Shown piece after piece: positions 56,221 to 63,228 of a stretch of DNA of 64,000 nt. Where the stretch lies: the IMG/VR virus record IMGVR_UViG_3300044712_000499, positions 1 through 64,000 of that record. One strand, given 5' to 3'. Under the pieces are notes generated by a model that was given only the letters and a program-made list of their open reading frames with translations, did no database searches and was not told the origin of the DNA. Source of the stretch: a virus. The translations under genes and the position numbers were made by a program. Each line of letters begins with the position of its first letter. Position 1 is the stretch's first letter.

Positions 56221-57376
56221 GGAGTACCAGGAACAAGCCGTTAGTGCTGCCAAAAGGTATCTTCTTGACAAGAACGCCAAGAAGCCTGTCCTTATCGTCA
56301 TGCCCACAGGATCAGGCAAGAGCTTAATAATTTCATCTATTGCAGAACAGATAGACGCACCACTTATTGTGTTTCAGCCTACCAAAGAGATTCTTGAACA
56401 GAACTACCATAAGATGATGGACTATGGGATTATGGGAGTAACTATCTACTCAGCATCTATGAATAGAAAAGAGATAGGGAATATCACACTTGCTACTATA
56501 GGTTCTGTGTATAAGAAACCCGAAGACTTTAAGCACTTCAAGTATATCATCATGGATGAAGCTCACCTCTGTAATGCAAAAGGGGGTATGTATAAGGATT
56601 TCTTTAGCGTGGTCGGGAGTAAACTGATAGGATTAACCGCTACCCCTTATAGATTAGCCCACAATAGTTTTGGTAGCACACTAAGATTCTTAACACGTAC
56701 TAATCCAAGAGTGTTTAGTAAGGTTATTCATGTCACCCAGACAAGAGACTTGTCACAATTAGGTTACTTCTGTAAGACTGAATACTATCAGATAAAAGGA
56801 TTTAATCGTAGTGAGATTAAGTTGAACTCTACGGGGGCTGACTATCAGGAAGAATCAGAGAAAGCATATTACACCAAGCATGAGTTTAATAAGTCAGTGC
56901 TTGACGTGGTACGTAGGTTACTTAAAGCAGGCAAGACTAGAATACTTGTATTTACTAAGTTTGTTAGCGAGGCACAGACGCTAGCCGAAGACTTAGGTGA
57001 TATAGCGGCAATGGTTAATGGAGAGATGAAAGCTAAAGAAAGAGATGCTATCATTAAAGGCTTTCGTTCCGGTGCTATTAAGGTGGTGGCTAACGTGGGC
57101 GTTCTCACTGTAGGGTTTGACTACCCCGAACTAGAGTGTGTGCTTATCGCCAGACCAACAAGATCACTTACTTTATACTATCAGATGATGGGTCGTGCCG
57201 TAAGACCTCATCCTAACAAAGAGAGTGCTTGGGTCATTGATATGTGTGGTAACTACGAGATATTTGGCAAGATGGAAGACATGAGACTTGTTGAATACAA
57301 CGACAACCTATGGACAGTAGTTTCTAACGGGAGAAAACTGACCAATGTTTATCTTGATGAAATAATGAAAGACTAG
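56183..57376 (+). CDS. SF2 DNA/RNA helicase
   Basis: The 397-residue protein begins MPAGNSLKKYVLREYQEQAV; an earlier in-frame start at 56129 is buried in the RuvC-like gene. Helicase motifs are in order: a Q-motif-like REYQEQAV, MPTGSGKS (Walker A), IIMDEAHLCN (DEAH box), GLTATPYR, and QMMGRAVRPH (motif VI). The layout is like SSL2/RadD-type helicases. It probably remodels DNA in recombination or replication. Overlap with the RuvC-like gene suggests co-translation. Confidence 0.85.
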   Translation: MPAGNSLKKYVLREYQEQAVSAAKRYLLDKNAKKPVLIVMPTGSGKSLIISSIAEQIDAPLIVFQPTKEILEQNYHKMMDYGIMGVTIYSASMNRKEIGNITLATIGSVYKKPEDFKHFKYIIMDEAHLCNAKGGMYKDFFSVVGSKLIGLTATPYRLAHNSFGSTLRFLTRTNPRVFSKVIHVTQTRDLSQLGYFCKTEYYQIKGFNRSEIKLNSTGADYQEESEKAYYTKHEFNKSVLDVVRRLLKAGKTRILVFTKFVSEAQTLAEDLGDIAAMVNGEMKAKERDAIIKGFRSGAIKVVANVGVLTVGFDYPELECVLIARPTRSLTLYYQMMGRAVRPHPNKESAWVIDMCGNYEIFGKMEDMRLVEYNDNLWTVVSNGRKLTNVYLDEIMKD

Positions 57377-57380
57377 GTTT

Positions 57381-57779
57381 ATGAGACTCGCCTCCAAAGA
57401 TAAAGAGCATATACGCTACATAAGACACTTATTCTTACAAGGAAAGTGGATAGCAATGTGTAATGAGATATGGTACTATGGCGAGTTTGACTTTGCATAC
57501 GATTTCTTACGTCATGTCCAATATAAGTACAAAAATGAACATTACGCAAGTTCAATGTACAGAGAATTGATAGATATTTACTTTAGCGGGCAATATAATC
57601 CCAATCTAATGAATCCAAGTGAGGGAAAGCCACGCAAAGACCGATGGATGGAGTTCTATATGGGGAATAATGAGGGAATAAGTGAGGGATTAAATGAGGG
57701 AATAAAATCAACATCAAAGATAAAAACAAAGAATATCTCAAAAAAGTTGCAGAAAATTTTGGAAAAGAATAATATTTAA
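57381..57779 (+). CDS. Protein of unknown function with C-terminal repeats
   Basis: The 132-residue protein is helical (KDKEHIRYIRHLFLQGKW, FDFAYDFLRHVQYKYKN) and ends with a repeated NEGISEGLNEGI and a lysine-rich tail. An exact dispersed repeat (57581-57590) encodes YFSGQ. No family is recognised. Confidence 0.5.
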   Translation: MRLASKDKEHIRYIRHLFLQGKWIAMCNEIWYYGEFDFAYDFLRHVQYKYKNEHYASSMYRELIDIYFSGQYNPNLMNPSEGKPRKDRWMEFYMGNNEGISEGLNEGIKSTSKIKTKNISKKLQKILEKNNI

Positions 57780-57797
57780 CCGATATTTGAATAAAAA

Positions 57798-58772
57798 ATG
57801 GTAGCACGAATATCCACACCGAGAAAGCCAAGTAAAAAATTGGCTAAGATACTTGCAGCGCAAAGCAAAGAGTTAGCAACAGGTATTACAAGTGAACAAC
57901 TGTCAGCAATGTTCTTTGATGCAACAGTACTTAAGTATCAACCAGAACCTCTTTATAGGTTAGACTCTAGCGGGCACAGATATTACTATCGCTATGGAGA
58001 AGACGGTAATCCATTATTCTACACATCCGTTACTACTCTGATTAAGGCTACACTGCCTACAAGTCCTCATCTCATTAAATGGCTGATAGACAAAGGTGGT
58101 GAGAGTGGTAAGGAAGAGGCTATGGAAAGGGCAAGTTACGGCACGTTCCTCCATATTCAATGCGGAGAACTACTGATGACGGGCAAATACGACCTTGATA
58201 AACTACAAGAGAAACTTGCACTGTTCTTGATTGGAGAGAAGGTGCCGTCAAGAGATGAATGGATAGACGAACTTAAAAAGGATGTTCTTGCCTTTGCTCA
58301 GTTTATCATAGACAGGAATGTTAAACCCATAGCAGTAGAGATTGTTCTTTATCATCCAATGGATATGTACGCAGGGGCGATTGACTTAGTTTGTGAGATT
58401 GATTGGAACAAGAAAAGAGTACCTTGCATTATTGATATAAAGTCAGGACGTAAGGGGTTCTATGAGAGTTCAGAGATACAACTTGGTGCTTATCGGGATA
58501 TGTGGAATTTACATTTTCAAGACTATCCTATTTACAACATTTTTAATTGGAGTCCCAAAGCATGGGCTAAGTCCCCCACCTACAATTTGAAAGACCAATC
58601 GGATAGCAAGAACCTCGCAAAGTTACCGTACCTAGTGAGTCTAAGTAAGATTGAAGCCGACAAAAGACTCGATAGCGTAACTATCACTAAAGGAAGGATA
58701 GACCTCGCTAAAGGACTTAGTGACAATATTGAAGAAGTATCATACACCGAACTAATAAAGAGAAACAAATGA
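57798..58772 (+). CDS. PD-(D/E)XK nuclease (RecB/Cas4-like)
   Basis: The 324-residue protein has YTSVTTLIKATLPTSPHLIK and ASYGTFLHIQCGELLMTGKY as the early RecB-nuclease motifs, and MYAGAIDLVCEI and CIIDIKSGRKGFYESSEIQL as the catalytic core with Asp, Asp and Lys. The family degrades or trims DNA ends. Next to the helicase it resembles the nuclease partner of a recombination pair. Its start has no strong promoter; a GATATTTG lies just upstream. Confidence 0.8.
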   Translation: MVARISTPRKPSKKLAKILAAQSKELATGITSEQLSAMFFDATVLKYQPEPLYRLDSSGHRYYYRYGEDGNPLFYTSVTTLIKATLPTSPHLIKWLIDKGGESGKEEAMERASYGTFLHIQCGELLMTGKYDLDKLQEKLALFLIGEKVPSRDEWIDELKKDVLAFAQFIIDRNVKPIAVEIVLYHPMDMYAGAIDLVCEIDWNKKRVPCIIDIKSGRKGFYESSEIQLGAYRDMWNLHFQDYPIYNIFNWSPKAWAKSPTYNLKDQSDSKNLAKLPYLVSLSKIEADKRLDSVTITKGRIDLAKGLSDNIEEVSYTELIKRNK

Positions 58773-59086
58773 AACCACTAGAGCAAACCTTTACTAAAAA
58801 CGGTATAGACTACGATACTGTAAGAAGAACAGAGAGAGTAGTACTTCTTAGATTATTCCTTGATGGTACTTTGGTGGGCTATGAGGTATCCCGTATATAT
58901 CAGAATCCTGAGAGAACTATGGCGGGTCATGTCATCCAACCCACAGAGAGTATATCCGGCAATGAGCAGTTCGGTGGTGACGGCAGTAAAGCCTTCTTCC
59001 CTGACCATTTCAGTAGGGCAGAGGACTATTTCTTAGAACTCAATGCTGAGTTAGATGTAAAAGAGGCTGAGAAGGCTGAAATTTAG
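58769..59086 (+). CDS. Protein of unknown function (105 aa)
   Basis: The protein has a beta-rich centre (RTERVVLLRLFLDGTLVGYE) and an acidic helical end. The start overlaps the nuclease stop by ATGA. No family is recognised. Confidence 0.5.
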   Translation: MKPLEQTFTKNGIDYDTVRRTERVVLLRLFLDGTLVGYEVSRIYQNPERTMAGHVIQPTESISGNEQFGGDGSKAFFPDHFSRAEDYFLELNAELDVKEAEKAEI

Positions 59087-59173
59087 TTAGCAGAATGGTA
59101 AATTAGCCACGATCTCTGCTTAAACGATAGTAGATACCGCTTTGTATAATAAGGGCTTAAAAACGCAATTTCA

Positions 59174-59746
59174 ATGAATAGCCTGCAAACAGACGACAAC
59201 GACTTCAAGTTCTACATCTCGCTAGACGATGCGAAGGCTGATGGGTGGAGTCCTGTTCCTGTAAGAAATCTCTTGCAGTTCTTTACTATGGAGAGTCGCA
59301 AGACAACCATGACCAAAGAGAACCTAGTCCCCCTGCATGATCAGCCATACGTAGTCCTTGGAACCGACCAAAGATATTACCTTAAGACATACCGTAATTA
59401 CAATGTAGATACACTATACTTTTACTTCCAAGACAAGATAAGCCCTGTAGACGAGGCTATAGAGCAACTAAGAAGCTACGTTTTGGATGAGAAAGTGTGG
59501 ATTCTGTTCGACAAGACACAGGTGGACGACATGAAGAAGATGCTCGAAAGAGTATTCAAGAGTAAGATTTCAGGAGAGGGCACGCTAACGTATAAATCGT
59601 TTATAGACATACTAGATTTAGAGATAAGACTTCAGGACTATAGGCGGATTGGAAGTAACCTCCCAGGAAGTAGAACGGTGGTCAACCAATTTGATTTGGC
59701 TATCGCCGACCAATGGAGAAAAGTTTACGAGAAAAACATTAAGTGA
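59174..59746 (+). CDS. Protein of unknown function (190 aa)
   Basis: The protein has a helical charged layout with DKISPVDEAIEQLRSYVLDE in the middle and a C-terminal LDLEIRLQDYRRIGSNLPGS. No family is recognised. It starts after an 87-base gap that holds an AGCAGA/TCTGCT inverted pair (near 59090-59130). Confidence 0.5.
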   Translation: MNSLQTDDNDFKFYISLDDAKADGWSPVPVRNLLQFFTMESRKTTMTKENLVPLHDQPYVVLGTDQRYYLKTYRNYNVDTLYFYFQDKISPVDEAIEQLRSYVLDEKVWILFDKTQVDDMKKMLERVFKSKISGEGTLTYKSFIDILDLEIRLQDYRRIGSNLPGSRTVVNQFDLAIADQWRKVYEKNIK

Positions 59747-59994
59747 TGGACTGCGACACCATAGTAAACATACGCATAGTAGTCAGATGGTTTCTTGTGG
59801 CTTTGTCTGTTAGCTCTATTACTTTTATATTCTACTATCTTTCCTGCTGTTTTAGTAAGAAGAAGTGGTGTAGGATAGCTTTGGTGGGCATACTACTAGC
59901 AATCTCTGTTACGGTGTATGTGATGACGCATAGACCCGCTAAAGTTGTACAAATGAGAGAAGATGTACTTTATATAAAACCAAGCGATGAGTAA
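59743..59994 (+). CDS. Small membrane protein, two transmembrane segments
   Basis: The 83-residue protein has segments of about 20 residues at 12-32 and 42-58 (RWFLVALSVSSITFIFYYLS, IALVGILLAISVTVYVM) and a polar tail. Overlap with both neighbours suggests co-translation. A role in lysis is possible but unproved. An exact dispersed repeat (59935-59944) encodes RPAK. Confidence 0.5.
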   Translation: MMDCDTIVNIRIVVRWFLVALSVSSITFIFYYLSCCFSKKKWCRIALVGILLAISVTVYVMTHRPAKVVQMREDVLYIKPSDE

Positions 59995-60286
59995 GTTCTT
60001 ACGTAGTCTAACCGATGGTTCATTGCGTTGCCGTTACTGCGGAGATAAGGTATGTAACTGTATGGAGGATGGTATCACAACAGTTAATTTTATTGCTATT
60101 TGGAAATATGGGGATAAGGGTACTTCCATGTGCGTCCAGTTAGCAAAGCAAAAACTCCCTAATGGTAAGAAAATACCTAGCGGTCATAAGCTATGGATAC
60201 CACTAAGTGTCATTCATGGATGCGATGACAATCTTAAAAAGATGGGTATAGATAATAGTTATCTGAATAAACTCAGATTTGATTAG
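59987..60286 (+). CDS. Zinc-finger-like protein
   Basis: The 99-residue protein has CRYCGDKVCNCMED near the start, a four-Cys knuckle. The rest is beta-rich. No family is recognised. Confidence 0.5.
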   Translation: MSKFLRSLTDGSLRCRYCGDKVCNCMEDGITTVNFIAIWKYGDKGTSMCVQLAKQKLPNGKKIPSGHKLWIPLSVIHGCDDNLKKMGIDNSYLNKLRFD

Positions 60287-60309
60287 TATAAATTTAAAAC
60301 ATTAAAAAC

Positions 60310-60543
60310 ATGGTAAGAGCTAAGTTTTTTGTAATGAGCAACACTCCTAATGGAATGACGGATGATAACTACAGGGGAAATGCTATTAATTTAAATGCCG
60401 TCTATTCTGGTAGTCCTGAAAATGAGGCATTCTTTAAAATGACTCCTGGTGGAACCATACAACTCGTAACAGTTAATCCTAATGCGGCAGAACAATTTGA
60501 AGTAGGAAAAGAGTATTACGTTGATTTCACCAAGACTGAGTGA
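60310..60543 (+). CDS. Small conserved phage-type protein
   Basis: The 77-residue protein (VRAKFFVMSNTPNGM at the start, EQFEVGKEYYVDFTKTE at the end) matches a pattern I recall from many phages: a short beta-barrel protein ending in YYVDF. Its role is not known. Confidence 0.6.
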   Translation: MVRAKFFVMSNTPNGMTDDNYRGNAINLNAVYSGSPENEAFFKMTPGGTIQLVTVNPNAAEQFEVGKEYYVDFTKTE

Positions 60544-60570
60544 TACTAAAGCGATTTAACGAAAATTGAT

Positions 60571-60578
60571 TACCTTTG
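60571..60578 (+). promoter_or_regulatory. Promoter -7 box (TACCTTTG) for module B
   Basis: TACCTTTG lies 20 bases before the ATG at 60598. No clear -33 box is present. Confidence 0.45.
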
Positions 60579-60597
60579 CATCTGTTATTGATAGGTA

Positions 60598-60816
60598 ATG
60601 CGAAGGACTCAAAAACAAATTAGACTTAATGCCCCGCTAAAGGGATACTGTAATAATCCAATTCGCATTGCCTATTCAGTAGCCCAAGGCGGGGTTTCTT
60701 ATAACTTATTCTTCCCCATTGCTGATTATATCGAGCAGAAACAAAGCAAAGTACAGTTTGTAGTATTGAATGAGATAAGTAAATCTGTGCAACGTCCGTG
60801 CGACCTGACGACATAG
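60598..60816 (+). CDS. Small protein of duplicated gene-RNA module, copy B
   Basis: The 72-residue protein matches copy A at 12198 (LN(A/S)P(L/V)KG, QG(V/F)S, FVV..EI.KS). The two copies share DNA identity too, including an exact 14-base run (CTGATTATATCGAG at 60722-60735). Here the frame ends in the TAG within GACATAGTGGG, at the first hairpin of the RNA element. The exact dispersed repeat (60633-60642) lies near the start. Function is unknown. Confidence 0.6.
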   Translation: MRRTQKQIRLNAPLKGYCNNPIRIAYSVAQGGVSYNLFFPIADYIEQKQSKVQFVVLNEISKSVQRPCDLTT

Positions 60817-60945
60817 TGGGTTATGTCCTGTAAAGGATAATTCAACATTCAACCATTGAACCTAATGGGTGGTACTAACAAGCTGAGTGCAAAAAGAGGC
60901 AACCAAGGGAAGATAACCCTATAGAGGTCGCCTTGCACTTTACTG
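60800..60945 (+). ncRNA. Structured RNA element, copy B
   Basis: Three hairpins lie in order: GACATA/TATGTC (60810-60827), CCATT/AATGG (60853-60868) and a long nested stem from GTGCAA/TTGCAC (60887-60938) containing GGC/GCC and AGGG/CCCT. Copy A at 12130 has the same order, and the middle stem is CCTAT/ATAGG there, a two-sided change that keeps pairing. The TTG of the last stem is also the -33 box of the next promoter. The family is unknown. Confidence 0.65.
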
Positions 60946-60962
60946 AACTTTGACTATCTTTG
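60933..60962 (+). promoter_or_regulatory. Promoter for the right-hand virion module
   Basis: TTG at 60933-60935 is followed after 19 bases by TATCTTTG at 60955-60962. The -33 box is inside the terminal stem of the structured RNA. Confidence 0.7.
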
Positions 60963-60977
60963 TGGAAATGATTCTTG

Positions 60978-61613
60978 ATGCTTGAACTCATAAATAAAAC
61001 AGGAAGTAATTCAAAGTTAGGTTATGCCGTAGTCCTTTCGCCTGACGACAACCAATCCTTTATCTATGCGCCACTAGGCAGTACTCGTGTTCTAGGAATA
61101 GTTACCCAATCAGTCGGGTACAGGCAGAAGTGCAAGATAGCCACCCAAGGAGAGAAAGCCCAAGTCTATATATCAGCAAACGCCGTAAAGGATAATATAA
61201 TACGTCTATCTAAATCTACAGATAGGATTAGCTTTGGTGCGTCCACAGTAGCTAAGACAGCCGATGAACCATATCTAAGAATAGGTACTGCTCTTAACTC
61301 AGGTAGAGGACTAATAGAGTGTATACTCGAATTAGTTTATGTAGGCTCTAGCGGGACTAACACTCTAGGGGAAGAGTTTGAAACGGTAAGTAAAAACCTC
61401 AAGAGCTATCCTTATGACTTAACCTATGGAGTAGATGGTATAGATACAATAGTTTATGACCTTGGCGGGGGGCTAAGCATAACCAAGACCTTCAACTACA
61501 CACTTAGTGTTTTAACGAGCATAGTCCTATCAGGGGACACGCCATCGGGCATAGACCTTACCAAGACTCTTATCTATACTGGTGCAGACCTGACAAGCGT
61601 TACTTATTCGTAA
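60978..61613 (+). CDS. Virion-like protein
   Basis: The 211-residue protein begins MLELINKTGSNSKLGYAVVL. It is beta-rich with few charges, like head or tail accessory proteins. The C-terminal part contains DTIVYDLGGGLSITKTFNYT, a strand-turn pattern. The start is set by the promoter and by an out-of-frame ATG at 60968. It opens the plus-strand virion module. Confidence 0.55.
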   Translation: MLELINKTGSNSKLGYAVVLSPDDNQSFIYAPLGSTRVLGIVTQSVGYRQKCKIATQGEKAQVYISANAVKDNIIRLSKSTDRISFGASTVAKTADEPYLRIGTALNSGRGLIECILELVYVGSSGTNTLGEEFETVSKNLKSYPYDLTYGVDGIDTIVYDLGGGLSITKTFNYTLSVLTSIVLSGDTPSGIDLTKTLIYTGADLTSVTYS

Positions 61614-61636
61614 AATCCACTCTTATTTTTTATGGC

Positions 61637-61644
61637 TATCTTTG
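61637..61644 (+). promoter_or_regulatory. Promoter -7 box for the gene at 61670
   Basis: TATCTTTG lies 26 bases before the ATG at 61670. Confidence 0.55.
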
Positions 61645-61669
61645 CGTTGAATATTAAAACGTAAAAGAT

Positions 61670-62104
61670 ATGCCTAAGAGTACTCCCACCTGTACAAGTA
61701 TTTTAAACCTGATGTACTGTGCAGTTACGTGGTCTAATGTTGCAGTTAACGCTACTGCTGGCCCATTGACAAATGTTGAATTAGCTCTCCATACAGCCAC
61801 CTTGACACCGGCAACCGACAGTCAGGAAGAGAATGAGACTGCCTATAGTAATAAAGCTAGGGTAGCCGTGGCTAGATCAGCCGTTGGATGGACTGTAGCT
61901 TCAGGAACAGCCGAAAATGCTGCCCTTGCTGCCTTTCCTAAGTGCGGTGTTACTGGCTCTACTGTGACCTATCTTTCAACAGGTACAGACCATACAGGCG
62001 CAGGACACGTATGGCACTATGGAGAGATGAATAGTCCTCTTGCAGTAGCCCTCAACATTACACCTCAATTTCCTGCCGGAAACATAGTAATTCAGGAAAC
62101 CTAG
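61670..62104 (+). CDS. Small virion protein, tail-fibre-associated type
   Basis: The 144-residue protein is beta-rich with Ala, Thr and Val. It reads NVELALHTATLTPATDSQEE, SNKARVAVARSAVGWTVASG and, near the end, LNITPQFPAGNIVIQ. These fit a known phage type that forms small capsid or tail decorations. It may be distantly related to the protein at 373-804. Confidence 0.6.
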   Translation: MPKSTPTCTSILNLMYCAVTWSNVAVNATAGPLTNVELALHTATLTPATDSQEENETAYSNKARVAVARSAVGWTVASGTAENAALAAFPKCGVTGSTVTYLSTGTDHTGAGHVWHYGEMNSPLAVALNITPQFPAGNIVIQET

Positions 62105-62374
62105 ATGGACGCAAGAACACCAAGAGAAAAACTTCTATGGAACCTCATAGGTGAGCCTCTTTACTATTGTAAGGAGTGTCTGAAATATGTGAGTGTTACT
62201 ACTAAGGATGGTGTTGTGACTGTAAAGAGACATTGTGAGCATGATGATGCTGAGATAATAGCACCAAGGAAAGCATCTCTTTCAGGTAAGGGCTTTGCGG
62301 GGTTAAGACTAGCGACCAAAGTAAAGGTTAGATATCAACAGATAGCTTCAAAGATTACAGGTAGGAACGTATGA
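62105..62374 (+). CDS. Small protein with Cys pair
   Basis: The 89-residue protein has YYCKECLKYVSV and RHCEHDD, a zinc-like group, followed by a basic helical end. It overlaps the next gene by 4 bases. No family is recognised. Confidence 0.5.
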   Translation: MDARTPREKLLWNLIGEPLYYCKECLKYVSVTTKDGVVTVKRHCEHDDAEIIAPRKASLSGKGFAGLRLATKVKVRYQQIASKITGRNV

Positions 62375-63216
62375 TTAAGACAGTATCAGACATAGCAGAC
62401 GCATACGCAGCGGGAAGGGTTCACCTACAGCCTTTCATTAAGGTATGGCCTTCTGGCTTTGCTACGGCTAATGCTTGGTGGGACTGCACTATGGCTGGTA
62501 ACTTTCCAAAGGCTTCTTACTATGCAGGGGATGACCTTAAATTCACTCCCTATCCTACGGGTAATCATCTGTCTTTCTTCCATGGTGGTAATGTATCTCC
62601 CAAGCAAAAGATTCTAAGAACGGTTGATCTTTATGGAAACAACGCTACTCTTACACCTTCAAGATATATACTCTGTGATTACTTAGGCTTTGCAAGTGGT
62701 ATATCATGGGAAACCAACGACCTGCAAGAGATTGATAATGCCTATACTCTTCCAAGATATGCAGATGGTAAGGGCGTAAGAGCCTTTATCGTTCAACTCT
62801 TTGGTAATAACGCTAACTCAGTTTATACTGTAAATTATCGCAACTGTGCAGATCAGGACGTTACATCTCAGGTTCAGACAGGAAATGCTTTAAGTACGGG
62901 TGCTTTACAACATGCTAGAACATCTGCTAATTACAACCCCTTTATTGATATGAACGCAGGTGATTGTGGTATTAAAAGAGTTAATAGCATTAGTGTTTCT
63001 TCAGTGGGAGCAGGTATAGCCGTTCTAGTACTCGTTAAGCCTATAGCAGAAATAATATTCAGAGATTTGCAGTGCCCGACAGAGGTTGACTATCTTACAC
63101 AGAAATACGAGACACCTATAATATATGATGGTGCTTGCTTAAACTTCTTAATGACAAGCGTTGGCTCTCCGGCAACATGTATAACAGAAGGATATATGGA
63201 ATTTATATGGACTTAA
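62371..63216 (+). CDS. Virion protein, paralogue 1
   Basis: The 281-residue protein has a mixed fold with RYADGKGVRAFIVQLFG near residue 130 and a His-rich stretch at 60-75. The next gene has the related RYADGAGLRAYVV motif, so the two are paralogues. Beta-rich and polar, the protein would fit a tail fibre or baseplate subunit. Confidence 0.6.
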   Translation: MIKTVSDIADAYAAGRVHLQPFIKVWPSGFATANAWWDCTMAGNFPKASYYAGDDLKFTPYPTGNHLSFFHGGNVSPKQKILRTVDLYGNNATLTPSRYILCDYLGFASGISWETNDLQEIDNAYTLPRYADGKGVRAFIVQLFGNNANSVYTVNYRNCADQDVTSQVQTGNALSTGALQHARTSANYNPFIDMNAGDCGIKRVNSISVSSVGAGIAVLVLVKPIAEIIFRDLQCPTEVDYLTQKYETPIIYDGACLNFLMTSVGSPATCITEGYMEFIWT

Positions 63217-63228
63217 TAATTTAAAGAT

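Larger units (their letters stand above)
11296..60642. repeat. Dispersed 10-mer CTTTAGCGGG (at least 20 exact copies)
   Basis: Exact copies read CTTTAGCGGG on the plus strand, starting at 11296, 12798, 18503, 22176, 25653, 27773, 29934, 46132, 46632, 46825, 47772, 53511 and 57581. They read CCCGCTAAAG, starting at 31429, 41583, 41656, 42200, 49776, 59935 and 60633. Variants include CTTTGGCGGG (19978, 46317), CTTTGGTGGG (18223, 18433, 25089, 58869, 59879), CTCTAGCGGG (57965, 61346) and CCTGCTAAAG (42089, 53700). Copies fall in different reading frames (KPAK, LAGS, FSGL) and between genes, so the DNA itself seems to be selected. Confidence 0.85.
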
